Under the pieces are notes generated by a model. The model was not told where the DNA came from and made no database searches. It was given only the letters and a program-made list of their open reading frames with translations. A stretch of 64,000 nt of DNA from PVC group bacterium (GTDB lineage: Bacteria; Verrucomicrobiota; Kiritimatiellia; UBA8416), in contig PXBF01000031.1 in assembly GCA_003567005.1 (NCBI GenBank), positions 1 through 64,000 of the forward strand, in the 5' to 3' direction. Of the stretch, positions 33,142-41,972 are shown piece by piece (position 1 is the stretch's first letter; each line of letters starts with the position of its first letter). A program made the position numbers and the translations under genes.

Positions 33142-34881
33142 ATGGGTTATGAAGCACTGGCGCGGAAATGGCGTCCGAAACAATTTGCAGATGTTGTAGG
33201 TCAAGAGCATGTTACGCGGACGCTCGCCAATGCCATTCGTAATAATCGTCTCCATCACGCCTATTTATTCGTGGGGCCCCGCGGAATAGGTAAGACTTCG
33301 ATTGCGCGTATTTTTGCCAAGGCTTTATGTTGCGAGAATGGTGGGCCTACCGAAACCCCGTGCGACACCTGTTCGAGTTGTCGGGAAATTGCTGCGGGCA
33401 ACAGTCTTGATGTGATCGAGATCGACGGGGCATCGAACAATAACGTTGATCAAGTGCGTGAGCTTCGGGATACGGTGAAGTTTGCACCAGTCCGGGGCGC
33501 GTTTAAGATATACTTGATTGATGAAGTTCATATGCTCTCTGCAGGGGCTTTTAATGCCTTGTTGAAGACATTGGAAGAGCCACCCTCCCATGTAAAATTT
33601 ATTTTCGCCACGACAGAACCGGAAAAGGTATTACCTACGATTATTTCGCGTTGTCAGCGATTTGATTTACGGCGTATTCCGGTGGGGTTGATCGTGGATC
33701 GTCTAACGCAGATCGTACAGGCGGATGGAGTGAATGCTGAAGCGGATGCGCTTTTGGCTGTTGCGCGGGGTGCGGAGGGAGGACTACGAGATGCCGAGTC
33801 GGCATTGGATCAACTGATCGCGTTTACCGGCAATACGATAACCGAAGCTGATGTTTTGGCTGTTTTTGGTTTGGTTTCCCGTGAGACGCTGCAAAAGCTT
33901 GTGGATAGTATCCTGGAAGGGGATGTACGTCAATTGTTGCGTATTACGGGGGATCTGGATCATGCTGGCAAGGATTTACAGCGGTTATTGGTGGAACTGA
34001 TCAGTTATTTTCGCAATTTGCTGGTGTGTTTACATGTAGAGGATGTTGAGCGAGAGCTTACTTTGCCTCCGGAACAGGTCAAGGTCTATGTAACGCAAGC
34101 GGGTAAGAGTAATACGGGGCGATTGTTGCGCGTTGTCACGATGCTTTCCGATGCCGAAGACCGTATGCGTTATGCGTTATCCCGGCGAGTCTTGCTTGAA
34201 ACGGTTTTGATCCGATGTGCACGTGCAGCCACCGTTGTTACCTTGGAAGAAATTCTGGAGAAAATACAGGCGTTACGCGATGGGGATCTTGCATCTCCGC
34301 AGGAGGTTTCCGCAAGAAATGTGCGGCAGGAGGCAGAATTCCGATCTCGTGCAACGGATCCATCGCGGAACGTTTCACCCTCAGACACTGTATCGCTTAG
34401 GGAGGAGGCATCTGCGGAGACTGCGTTGGAACAGGATCCGGATGCAGATGCCAAAACGTTTGTTCTACTGCAGTCTTGTTGGTCTGAAGTGGTAAAACGG
34501 ATGCGGAAGATTGCGGTGGGTTCGTCTGTGGCAATCGATGATCTCCTTCCATTGTCTGTTGAGGGAAATTATGTTACGCTGGGCTTTCCGCTTGAGTTTC
34601 GTGAACGGATGGAGGTTTTGTTCCACAAGCGTGTGCAAGCAGGCTTACACCAGATTTTGCGGCGGTTTTTGGAACGTGATATTGTCGTGCGCCTCGAGGG
34701 ATACGACGAAAAACCAATCCAGATGGAGGTACCTTCTCATGTTTCTGCTGGTGGTGCGTCAGATAAGGGCGCTGGCGGCATGAAACGGAATTCTCGTGCG
34801 GCCTGGTATCAGGATCCCCATGTGCAAGCCGTCCTGGAAGCGTTTAATGGTGAGTTAACAGATATCCGACATACCCAATAG
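33142..34881 (+). CDS. dnaX: DNA polymerase III subunit tau/gamma
   Basis: The AAA+ clamp-loader subunit that loads the sliding clamp. The 579-residue protein starts M-G-Y-E-A-L-A-R-K-W-R-P, and shows Walker A G-P-R-G-I-G-K-T-S, a zinc knuckle C-C-x(8)-C-D-T-C-S-S-C, the D-E-V-H-M-L Walker B and S-R-C-Q-R-F sensor. The C-terminal part (about 380-579) is variable, with a polar linker and then a conserved tail-like domain. An upstream frame extension to 33094 is unlikely. It heads the dnaX-ybaB-recR-yggS run. A programmed frameshift for gamma is not evident. Confidence 0.94.
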   Translation: MGYEALARKWRPKQFADVVGQEHVTRTLANAIRNNRLHHAYLFVGPRGIGKTSIARIFAKALCCENGGPTETPCDTCSSCREIAAGNSLDVIEIDGASNNNVDQVRELRDTVKFAPVRGAFKIYLIDEVHMLSAGAFNALLKTLEEPPSHVKFIFATTEPEKVLPTIISRCQRFDLRRIPVGLIVDRLTQIVQADGVNAEADALLAVARGAEGGLRDAESALDQLIAFTGNTITEADVLAVFGLVSRETLQKLVDSILEGDVRQLLRITGDLDHAGKDLQRLLVELISYFRNLLVCLHVEDVERELTLPPEQVKVYVTQAGKSNTGRLLRVVTMLSDAEDRMRYALSRRVLLETVLIRCARAATVVTLEEILEKIQALRDGDLASPQEVSARNVRQEAEFRSRATDPSRNVSPSDTVSLREEASAETALEQDPDADAKTFVLLQSCWSEVVKRMRKIAVGSSVAIDDLLPLSVEGNYVTLGFPLEFRERMEVLFHKRVQAGLHQILRRFLERDIVVRLEGYDEKPIQMEVPSHVSAGGASDKGAGGMKRNSRAAWYQDPHVQAVLEAFNGELTDIRHTQ

Positions 34882-34917
34882 CGGTGTCGGTAGATAAAGA
34901 TAAAGGAGTATTAGATT

Positions 34918-35244
34918 ATGGCGAAGATGATGAAAATGATGCAGCAAGCTGCTGGCATGCGGAAGCAGATGAAGAAAATGCAGAAGGAGCTTGAGAAAAA
35001 GGTTGTTGAGGTAAAGAGCAATAACGGGAAGGTGACCGTTTCTGCACGTGGAGATATGAGTGTCAAAAGCATTACGATTGACCCATCAGCCTTGGAAGAG
35101 TTGAAGTTGGATCGAATCGAGAAGATTTTGGTAACGACGGTGAATGCTGCCTTGAACGCTGCCAAGAAGACTGCCGGGACTGAGATGTCCAAGATGCAGG
35201 GGGGATTGGGCGGTTTGTCTGAAATGCTTGGGAACGCAGGATAA
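34918..35244 (+). CDS. ybaB: YbaB/EbfC family nucleoid-associated protein
   Basis: A 108-residue DNA-binding protein of the YbaB family, with a Met/Lys-rich N-terminal helix (M-M-K-M-M-Q-Q-A-A-G-M-R-K-Q-M-K-K-M), a central beta part with V-S-A-R-G-D-M-S-V-K, and a C-terminal helix with N-A-A-L-N-A-A-K-K and a Gly-rich end. It binds DNA as a dimer and is usually encoded, as here, between dnaX and recR. AAAGGAG precedes the ATG. Confidence 0.93.
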   Translation: MAKMMKMMQQAAGMRKQMKKMQKELEKKVVEVKSNNGKVTVSARGDMSVKSITIDPSALEELKLDRIEKILVTTVNAALNAAKKTAGTEMSKMQGGLGGLSEMLGNAG

Positions 35245-35248
35245 TTCC

Positions 35249-35848
35249 ATGAGCTTGGATGCTCTGGAACAGCTTACAGATGCGTTACGGAGGTTGCCGG
35301 GCATTGGCCGGCGGTCTGCTGAGCGTATGGCGGTGAAGTTGGCCTCTGAACCAGAAAAGCTGGCAGCACAGCTATGCCATGCGCTGGAAGTCGTACGCCG
35401 TGATGTGCGGTTTTGCCAGCATTGCGGCGCTTTGACCTCAAGCGATCGTGATCCCTGTGCCTATTGTACCGATGGTAATCGCGACGCGAATGTCTTGTGT
35501 GTTGTGGAGGATCCTGCCGATATTCAGTCGATCGAGGAAACGGGTACGTTTCATGGTCGTTATCATGTTCTTCTCGGACGGATTTCCCCGTTGCGGGGTG
35601 AAGGGCCGAATGATATTCGCTTGCGCGCGTTGATCAAGCGTGTGCGCACGGAGGGCATCCAAGAGGTGGTGCTTGCATTGAATACCGATTTGGAGGGGGA
35701 GGCGACGGCGCGTTTTATTGCCGCGTTATTGCATGAGCGTGGTGTTGTTGTGACACAGCCTGCTTATGGAATTCCAGCTGGTAGCGGTGTGCGTTTTGCT
35801 GATGTGGTGACATTGGAGCGTGCTTTGACGGGAAGGCGAGAAGTATGA
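35249..35848 (+). CDS. recR: Recombination mediator RecR
   Basis: RecR acts with RecF and RecO to load RecA at gaps. The 199-residue protein has a helix-hairpin-helix start (L-P-G-I-G-R-R-S-A-E-R), a zinc finger with C-Q-H-C ... C-A-Y-C, and the Toprim domain V-V-E-D-P-A-D-I-Q, G-R-I-S-P-L-R-G, and later P-A-G-S-G-V-R-F. The ATG at 35249 has AGGA upstream. It overlaps yggS by four bases. Confidence 0.95.
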   Translation: MSLDALEQLTDALRRLPGIGRRSAERMAVKLASEPEKLAAQLCHALEVVRRDVRFCQHCGALTSSDRDPCAYCTDGNRDANVLCVVEDPADIQSIEETGTFHGRYHVLLGRISPLRGEGPNDIRLRALIKRVRTEGIQEVVLALNTDLEGEATARFIAALLHERGVVVTQPAYGIPAGSGVRFADVVTLERALTGRREV

Positions 35849-36549
35849 ATGAATCGATGGAACAACGTCTGGAGAGGATAAAAGATCGCATTGAAGCGGC
35901 CTGTATCCGCAGTGGTCGTGATTCGTCTTCATTGCTGCTTGTTGCCGTCAGTAAGACATATCCACCCGAGGCAGTAGACATGTTGGCTCGCTTGGGGTGT
36001 CGTGTATTCGGGGAGAGTCGTGTTCAGGAGGCCGCGCAAAAGATCCCGTTGTGTGCGAGCGGTCTTGATTGGCATGGTATTGGCCATTTGCAGCGTAATA
36101 AAGCTGCCATGGCCGTTGCGCTCTTTTCGCGACTACACAGTATTGATACCGTTCGCTTGCTGGAAAAAGTTGAATCTTGTGCGGCGTCTGCCGGGCGTAA
36201 CGTGCATGCTTGTCTGGAAGTGAATGTGTCGGGAGAATCCAGTAAATATGGGTTTGCACCGGATGAGGTTCCGGGGGTTTTGGAAGTGTTGCCACGGTTA
36301 CGTTATGTACAAGTTGATGGACTCATGACGATTGCTCCTTTTGCGCAAGATCCTGAGGATAGCCGTGTACATTTTCGGAGGTTGCGAGAGCTCAGAGATA
36401 AATGGGTGCGGGAAGTAGGGTGGCCTTTGAAAGAGTTGTCCATGGGCATGTCTGGTGACATGGAGGTTGCCATAGAAGAGGGTGCTACGATGGTTCGCGT
36501 TGGTACCGCTCTGTTTGGGCCGCGTCCGAAACCGGGAGGTTCGGTATGA
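35845..36549 (+). CDS. yggS: YggS/PROSC family pyridoxal-phosphate homeostasis protein
   Basis: A 234-residue single-domain alanine-racemase-like barrel that binds PLP and keeps its pool balanced. It has A-V-S-K-T-Y with the PLP Lys near residue 36, G-E-S-R-V-Q-E, W-H-G-I-G-H-L-Q-R-N-K, E-V-N-V-S-G-E-S-S-K-Y-G, and the closing S-M-G-M-S-G-D-M-E and V-R-V-G-T-A-L-F-G. It overlaps both neighbours in ATGA, so the genes are translationally coupled. Confidence 0.93.
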   Translation: MNESMEQRLERIKDRIEAACIRSGRDSSSLLLVAVSKTYPPEAVDMLARLGCRVFGESRVQEAAQKIPLCASGLDWHGIGHLQRNKAAMAVALFSRLHSIDTVRLLEKVESCAASAGRNVHACLEVNVSGESSKYGFAPDEVPGVLEVLPRLRYVQVDGLMTIAPFAQDPEDSRVHFRRLRELRDKWVREVGWPLKELSMGMSGDMEVAIEEGATMVRVGTALFGPRPKPGGSV

Positions 36550-37259
36550 GAATGATATCGATGCGACGGGGTGGCTTTTTACAAGGGTGGCTTACCCTAT
36601 TGTTGATTTTGCTGGTTGTGGTTGCGTTATCGGGTTGGTTTGTCGCACGGACCCAGGGGTTTCGTGATCTAGTGGCGCGACGACTCTCTGCGCAACTGGG
36701 GGTGCCTGTGCGAATCGAGCATAGCTATATCGGTTGGCCATACGTTTTGGTCCTACGCGGGGTTGAGGCAGAGGATGAAGCTTTGGTATTACAAGTTCGA
36801 ACGCTACGGCTTGGGCGTCGGTTGCGCCGCTGGAGTATCAATGTGCGTGGGGCTCGTGTGACGGTTACACCATCTGTACTGGAAAACCATGCTTACCGTT
36901 ATCCCGTGACGTTTTTGCGCCTGGCAAGTATGCGTGAGCCTGGTGCATTGGACATCATGCGTGTTACCGCTCATTTGCAGTCGCAGTGGCACCTTTCATT
37001 GGAGGATATAGATTGGTACTGGCAAGACGAGGAGCGGAATGTGGTTGCGGCCGTGCGTCAATTACAATTTATGATGAAGCCTGTGCAATTACCTACGCGC
37101 GAGCTGATCTATTATCGCCTTTCTTATCCGGGCGTTGCAGAAAAGGCCTTCGGGGGAATCCGTGATTTGGACTGGGAGTGGCTGTCTGGCGGGCAAGATG
37201 ATTATATTAGCATACAGCGCAGTGGCGTTATGCCCACTCTTGAAATTTGTGAGCAATAG
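36546..37259 (+). CDS. Single-pass membrane protein, AsmA-like N-terminal part
   Basis: A 237-residue protein with one N-terminal hydrophobic helix (about residues 14-35) and a soluble rest. The stretch after the helix (A-R-R-L-S-A-Q-L-G-V-P-V-R-I-E-H-S-Y-I-G-W-P) recalls the start of AsmA/YhdP-type proteins, which span the periplasm and move phospholipids or affect envelope assembly, but the protein is far shorter than those. It overlaps yggS and precedes rfaE1 by 9 bases, so it lies at the boundary of the lipopolysaccharide cluster, consistent with an envelope role. I do not recognise a defined family; function unknown. Confidence 0.6.
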   Translation: MRMISMRRGGFLQGWLTLLLILLVVVALSGWFVARTQGFRDLVARRLSAQLGVPVRIEHSYIGWPYVLVLRGVEAEDEALVLQVRTLRLGRRLRRWSINVRGARVTVTPSVLENHAYRYPVTFLRLASMREPGALDIMRVTAHLQSQWHLSLEDIDWYWQDEERNVVAAVRQLQFMMKPVQLPTRELIYYRLSYPGVAEKAFGGIRDLDWEWLSGGQDDYISIQRSGVMPTLEICEQ

Positions 37260-37268
37260 GGAACCATC

Positions 37269-38303
37269 ATGTTAACAAAAGATCGAGTGGCAGGCCTGCT
37301 GGCAGCGTTTAAGAAATTACGGGTTTTGGTAGTTGGCGATTTAATGTTGGATCGCTATGTATTTGGTTCTGTAGAACGGATTTCGCCAGAAGCACCTGTG
37401 CCGGTTTTACATGTAAAGCGCGAGGAATCTCGCCCCGGAGGTGCAAGTAATGTTGCCCTTAATATTCATTCGTTGGGAGCTACAGGGCTTGTTTCTGGCG
37501 TTATTGGTGCAGATGTTGCCGGGATGGAGCTTAAGACCGTGTTGTCGGAAGCGGGGCTTTCTGTTGATGCGGTTTTGGAAGTGGAAGCTGTGCAAACAAC
37601 GGTCAAGACGAGAGTGATTGCCGAGCGGCAGCAAGTGGTGCGCGTAGACCGTGAATCTTCCCGTTGCGCTTTCTCTGATGCTGGAATCAAATTGCGTGAT
37701 CGTATTACCTGCTGTCTAGAAGGAGTAGATGCTGTTTTGATTGAAGATTATGGCAAAGGTGTTGTTGACCAGGTCTTGGTTGATATGGTTCTTGCCGCAG
37801 CGCATGAGCGTGGGCTTCCGACAGGGTTTGACCCCAAGGACAACCATGATCTTCGAATCCCTTGGGTTACAGTTGCCACTCCGAATTATCGAGAAGCATG
37901 TCTGGCTGCGGGCATTCCCGAGCAGCCTTTGCCTGCGTTCGGGCGAGCGATTGTTCCTACTTCTCTGGCTGAGACCGGTCGCGTGTTGACCGAACGCTGG
38001 AATACCGGATGCCTGATGATCACTTTAGGACCACGGGGGGTTTATGTGCGTCCTGCTGACGGAGCACAACAGATCCTTCCTACGCAGGCACGTGAAGTGT
38101 TTGATGTTTCGGGTGCTGGGGATACGTTTATTTCAACAGCCGTGCTGTCGGTCGCCGCAGGAGCCAGCTATGCAGAGGCGGCGCAGATGGCGAATTATGC
38201 TTCGGGTGTGGTAGTTGGTAAACTGGGCACTGCGACTTGTGATGCAACGGAATTATTGGATATTGTAGCAAAATCTGAGGAAGCGGGGGCGCCATGCGTG
38301 TAG
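37269..38303 (+). CDS. rfaE1: D-glycero-beta-D-manno-heptose-7-phosphate kinase (RfaE domain I)
   Basis: A PfkB-type sugar kinase for the inner-core heptose of lipopolysaccharide. The 344-residue protein covers only the kinase domain of the E. coli HldE fusion; the adenylyltransferase half is not adjacent. It shows G-D-L-M-L-D-R-Y, S-P-E-A-P-V-P-V-L, R-P-G-G-A-S-N-V-A and the catalytic D-V-S-G-A-G-D-T-F. It overlaps kdsB by ten bases. Confidence 0.88.
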   Translation: MLTKDRVAGLLAAFKKLRVLVVGDLMLDRYVFGSVERISPEAPVPVLHVKREESRPGGASNVALNIHSLGATGLVSGVIGADVAGMELKTVLSEAGLSVDAVLEVEAVQTTVKTRVIAERQQVVRVDRESSRCAFSDAGIKLRDRITCCLEGVDAVLIEDYGKGVVDQVLVDMVLAAAHERGLPTGFDPKDNHDLRIPWVTVATPNYREACLAAGIPEQPLPAFGRAIVPTSLAETGRVLTERWNTGCLMITLGPRGVYVRPADGAQQILPTQAREVFDVSGAGDTFISTAVLSVAAGASYAEAAQMANYASGVVVGKLGTATCDATELLDIVAKSEEAGAPCV

Positions 38304-39040
38304 TAGGAGTGATTCCTTCGCGATGGGGCTCTACGCGCTTGCCGGGCAAGAGTTTAAAGCGGATTTGCGGCAAACCGCTTATTCAGCATGTTGTGGAACG
38401 TGCGCAGCAATGCGAGGCATTGGATGCCATATTGGTTGCAACGGATGACCAGCGTATTGCGGATGCCGTTACAGGCTTTGGTGGCGAAGCGGTCATGACA
38501 CGTGTGGACCACCCGTCAGGGACAGACCGGATAGCGGAGGCTATTGCAAACAGGGATGCTGATCTTATTGTGAATATCCAAGGCGATGAGCCTTTGCTGG
38601 ATCCTGCGCTTGTCGACACGTTAATCGTCCAAATGCAGAAAACGGATTGGGATATGGGAACGGCGGCAACCCCCATTCTGGATATGGAAACTTTGGAGGC
38701 TTCCTCCATTGTCAAGGTGGTGTTCAATAGACACCATGAGGCCTTGTATTTTTCGCGGTCCGTGATACCATTTAACCGAGAGGGTGTTGAGAATAGGATG
38801 TATAATGGCAAAGCTGTCTATTGGCGACATATCGGGTTGTATGCGTATCGACGCGCATTTCTTTTGCAGCTGGTGGCAGAACCACCCTGCATGACGGAAT
38901 CATGGGAGAAGCTAGAGCAATTGCGGGCGTTACATTTGGGCTGTCGCATGCTGGTGGTAGAGACGCATGATGCTGCGATTGGTGTTGATACGCAGGAAGA
39001 TTTGGAAAAGGTGAAGCAAATACTAGGAAAGTTGCGGTAG
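38294..39040 (+). CDS. kdsB: CMP-KDO synthetase
   Basis: Activates KDO for transfer to lipid A. The 248-residue nucleotidyltransferase has I-P-S-R-W-G-S-T-R-L-P-G-K-S-L near residue 7, A-T-D-D, N-I-Q-G-D-E-P-L near 97, and R-H-I-G-L-Y-A-Y-R. It overlaps rfaE1 and ends one base before kdsA. Confidence 0.95.
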   Translation: MRVVGVIPSRWGSTRLPGKSLKRICGKPLIQHVVERAQQCEALDAILVATDDQRIADAVTGFGGEAVMTRVDHPSGTDRIAEAIANRDADLIVNIQGDEPLLDPALVDTLIVQMQKTDWDMGTAATPILDMETLEASSIVKVVFNRHHEALYFSRSVIPFNREGVENRMYNGKAVYWRHIGLYAYRRAFLLQLVAEPPCMTESWEKLEQLRALHLGCRMLVVETHDAAIGVDTQEDLEKVKQILGKLR

Positions 39041-39041
39041 C

Positions 39042-39860
39042 ATGTCGAATGTGGTTCAGATAAATGGGGTATCCATAGGCAAAGGCTTACCTTTGGTATT
39101 GATTGCGGGTCCTTGTGTGATCGAGAGCCATCGATCCTGTCTCGCGCTCGCCAGGAAGCTCTCTGCATTAGCGGAAGAAGAGGGGATCCCGCTAATATTC
39201 AAAGCTTCTTTTGATAAGGCGAATCGCACATCTGTCGACGCATTCCGCGGTCCCGGAATTGAGGCTGGTTTAACCACATTGGCAGCGGTACGAGAACGGT
39301 TTCATGTTCCGGTATTGACTGATGTGCATACGGAGGAACAAGCTCGCCTTGCTGGTCAGGTCGTTGATATATTGCAGATTCCTGCTTTTTTATGTCGTCA
39401 AACGGATTTGCTCTTGGCTGCGGGCAAAACAGGGCGTGTCGTTAACATTAAGAAAGGGCAATTTTTGTCGGCAGCGGACATGACGCATGCCGTTGCCAAG
39501 GTGACATCGAGTGGTAATCGGAATATTCTATTAACGGAACGTGGTTCAAGCTTTGGGTATCAGAATCTTGTCGCCGACATGCGCAATTTACCGCTATTAC
39601 GCAATTTGGGTTATCCGGTGGTTTTTGATGCAACGCACAGTGTGCAGCGACCCGGTGCGGGCAAAGGCGCAACGGGTGGAGATGGACATTTGGTTCCTCA
39701 TCTTGCGCGGGCGGCCGTTGCAGCCGGTTGTGATGGTATTTTTGCGGAAACCCATGTAAATCCAGCCAAGGCATTATCAGATGGACCTAATGCCATTGCG
39801 TATAAACATATACGTACACTTTGGCGTCAGCTAAGGGCAATTCATGAAATCGTTGGTTAA
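39042..39860 (+). CDS. kdsA: KDO-8-phosphate synthase, probably metal-dependent class
   Basis: Condenses phosphoenolpyruvate and arabinose-5-phosphate. The 272-residue barrel has I-A-G-P-C-V-I-E-S near residue 21; Cys25 is the metal ligand of class II (metal-dependent) enzymes, and D-A-T-H-S-V-Q, F-A-E-T-H and L-S-D-G-P-N supply His, Glu and Asp ligands. K-A-S-F-D-K-A-N-R-T and T-D-V-H are also conserved. It overlaps lptC by 17 bases. kdsC and kdsD are not in the window. Confidence 0.94.
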   Translation: MSNVVQINGVSIGKGLPLVLIAGPCVIESHRSCLALARKLSALAEEEGIPLIFKASFDKANRTSVDAFRGPGIEAGLTTLAAVRERFHVPVLTDVHTEEQARLAGQVVDILQIPAFLCRQTDLLLAAGKTGRVVNIKKGQFLSAADMTHAVAKVTSSGNRNILLTERGSSFGYQNLVADMRNLPLLRNLGYPVVFDATHSVQRPGAGKGATGGDGHLVPHLARAAVAAGCDGIFAETHVNPAKALSDGPNAIAYKHIRTLWRQLRAIHEIVG

Positions 39861-40305
39861 AAGAACGGTAGTGTGTGGCGGATTGATGTACGCAGTCATG
39901 TTGTTACTTGGAGCAAGTATGCAACCTTTGCAGGGGTTGCGTGTGCCGATTGATTTTTATCCAGACGGAACGCTGAAACATGAGATCCGGGCTGCGGAGG
40001 CGCTGGCACGCGAGGATGGAACGTTAGAAGCACAAGGCGTTGCTTTTCGGCTTTTTTCAGCGTCAGGCGAGGAAGAGGTATTGATTCGTGCGGAGGATGC
40101 TTCGGTTGATCGTGCTCGTTCGCAGGGGTATTCGGAGGGAGCCGTTTTTTTGGAGCGAGATCAGTTGCAGCTAACCGGTGAGGGTTTTGAATGGAATGGT
40201 CGCGGGGAAACCATTCGCATTTTGCGGAATGTACGTATGAGCTTCCCCTCGCAAATGTTTCGGGAACGGCCAGAAAGTACAGGAGAAGACAATGCGCGTG
40301 AATAA
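39844..40305 (+). CDS. lptC: LptC-like lipopolysaccharide export protein
   Basis: A 153-residue protein with an N-terminal hydrophobic segment (about residues 8-26) and a beta-rich periplasmic part starting V-P-I-D-F-Y-P-D-G-T-L-K-H-E-I-R-A. It resembles the short LptC/OstA-like proteins that link LptB2FG to LptA. The assignment rests on position between kdsA and lptA, overlapping both, and on the fold pattern rather than on strong motifs. Confidence 0.65.
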   Translation: MKSLVKRTVVCGGLMYAVMLLLGASMQPLQGLRVPIDFYPDGTLKHEIRAAEALAREDGTLEAQGVAFRLFSASGEEEVLIRAEDASVDRARSQGYSEGAVFLERDQLQLTGEGFEWNGRGETIRILRNVRMSFPSQMFRERPESTGEDNARE

Positions 40306-40777
40306 GATACGGTTATTTCTTTTGTTGGGGCTTGCTTGCAGTAGCTTGGTGACGGGCGCAGAACAAGAGCATGCAGACCGTACGGTTATTACTTCAGAGT
40401 CTTTGCTGTTTGACTATCAGCGGTCGATTGCCATTTTTGAAGGCAATGTTCGCGTAGAGGATGCGCAAGTGATTTTAACGTGCGAGAAATTATATGTGTA
40501 TTTTGATGAGAACAATGAAATTGATTCCGTTGTAGCACGTGAGAACGTACATATTGTGCAAGACGATAGAGAGGCTCGTGCAGGTCGTGCGGTGTACCGT
40601 GCCTCGGAAGGTTCGATTGTCTTGACGGAAAATGCGCGTTTATACCGTGGTGTCGAAGAGTTACGCGGGGATGAGATACAAATATTTACGGAGTCGGAGA
40701 AGGTGATCGCCAAGCCCGCGCGCTTGATCGTTTTGCCACGCAGTGCGGATCAGCGGACGCGGTCTGCGGATCAGTAA
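40292..40777 (+). CDS. lptA: LptA/OstA-like lipopolysaccharide transport protein
   Basis: A 161-residue periplasmic protein with a signal peptide (about residues 1-23) and the OstA/LptA jelly-roll: V-I-T-S-E-S-L-L-F-D-Y, I-A-I-F-E-G-N-V-R-V-E-D, L-T-C-E-K-L-Y-V-Y-F, and a second turn with G-R-A-V-Y-R. Such proteins form the bridge carrying lipopolysaccharide across the periplasm. The short Asp/Arg repeat at the end (Q-R-T-R-S-A-D-Q) is unusual. It is followed by lptB, strengthening the call. Confidence 0.8.
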   Translation: MRVNKIRLFLLLGLACSSLVTGAEQEHADRTVITSESLLFDYQRSIAIFEGNVRVEDAQVILTCEKLYVYFDENNEIDSVVARENVHIVQDDREARAGRAVYRASEGSIVLTENARLYRGVEELRGDEIQIFTESEKVIAKPARLIVLPRSADQRTRSADQ

Positions 40778-40798
40778 GTAGGGCTGTTTTGGCGCGAA

Positions 40799-41575
40799 AT
40801 GGGAGATGTAGGTTTGAAGGACAAGCAAGAGGAACTGCTGCATGGCCACAAAGAGTGGTTAATAGAGGCAAAAAAGCTGCAAAAGGTTTACAAAGGCAAA
40901 GCCGTTGTTTCGGATGTATCCATTCATGTGAAACGCGGTGAAATCGTGGGGCTATTAGGTCCGAATGGCGCGGGGAAAACAACTTCGTTTTATATGATTG
41001 TAGGGTTGGTGAAACCGGATGGAGGGCATGTTTTTCTTTCAGGAGAAGAGATTACGGGGCTGCCGATGTTTCAGCGCGCACGTTTAGGAATTGGGTATTT
41101 GGCGCAGGAACCATCTGTTTTTCGGCGTTTGACAGTGCGGCAGAATGTTTTGGCTATATTGGAAACCTTAGGGATCTCCCGCGCGGAGCAGTACCGGCGT
41201 TTGGATGCACTTCTAGAAGAGTTGGATCTTACACGTTTGGCGGATCAAATGGCATACACACTGAGTGGTGGCGAGCGAAGGCGCTTGGAAATTACAAGGG
41301 CTTTAGTGCGTGAGCCTTCTGTTCTCATGCTGGATGAGCCTTTTAGTGGTGTTGACCCATTGGCGGTAGCGGATGTACAGCAGATTATTGTCAAGTTGCA
41401 GCAGCGTGGACTTGGTATTTTGATCACGGATCATAATGTTCGTGAAACACTGTCCATTGTGGATCGTGCCTATTTATTATTCGAAGGAAAAGTGTTGCGA
41501 GAGGGAAAAAGTTCGTTTTTGATTCAAGATGAAATGAGTCGCGAGTTATATTTGGGAACATCCTTTCAAATGTAA
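40799..41575 (+). CDS. lptB: Lipopolysaccharide export ABC ATPase LptB
   Basis: The ATPase of the LptB2FG exporter. The 258-residue protein shows Walker A G-P-N-G-A-G-K-T-T, the Q-loop, signature L-S-G-G-E-R-R-R-L-E-I, Walker B L-M-L-D-E-P-F-S-G-V-D-P, and D-H-N-V-R-E, the LptB-type switch region. It follows lptA by 21 bases. In many bacteria rpoN follows; here hpf does. Confidence 0.92.
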   Translation: MGDVGLKDKQEELLHGHKEWLIEAKKLQKVYKGKAVVSDVSIHVKRGEIVGLLGPNGAGKTTSFYMIVGLVKPDGGHVFLSGEEITGLPMFQRARLGIGYLAQEPSVFRRLTVRQNVLAILETLGISRAEQYRRLDALLEELDLTRLADQMAYTLSGGERRRLEITRALVREPSVLMLDEPFSGVDPLAVADVQQIIVKLQQRGLGILITDHNVRETLSIVDRAYLLFEGKVLREGKSSFLIQDEMSRELYLGTSFQM

Positions 41576-41611
41576 CGAGGCTCATCGATACAAGAAAGAG
41601 GGAGAGTACGT

Positions 41612-41923
41612 ATGCCGATAGAAATCACAGCTCGACACATGAATAGTGCGCCGGAAGCCAAGACATATGCAGAGGATAAATGCGCGAAGTTGATGGACTT
41701 GTTTCCGCGCATCGAGCATATTCACGTAATCATGGATGTAGAGAAGCATCGTCAGATTGCGGAGATTGTGGTGCAGGCAAAGAACCATATCCGTATTGAG
41801 GCGGATGAAACAAGTGATGATTTGGTAAACTCCGTTGATGTGGCCTTTGAGCGGGCTGAGAAACAATTGCGTAAATTGCGTGAAAAGGTACAAGATCACC
41901 GGGTAAAACCGGACATCATGTAG
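41612..41923 (+). CDS. hpf: Ribosome hibernation promoting factor, short form
   Basis: A 103-residue protein of the HPF/YfiA family, which silences ribosomes in slow growth. It has the typical M-P-I-E-I-T-A-R-H start, Y-A-E-D-K-C-A-K-L, and the later D-D-L-V-N-S-V-D-V-A-F-E-R-A-E-K-Q-L. It lacks the C-terminal extension of long HPF, so it should act by the 100S-forming pair mode only with other factors or as a monomer silencer. It lies between lptB and hprK. Confidence 0.92.
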   Translation: MPIEITARHMNSAPEAKTYAEDKCAKLMDLFPRIEHIHVIMDVEKHRQIAEIVVQAKNHIRIEADETSDDLVNSVDVAFERAEKQLRKLREKVQDHRVKPDIM

Positions 41924-41972
41924 CGTAAACAAAAAGCGGTTGCACGAATATGTAAGACTGCGGAGGATGATC

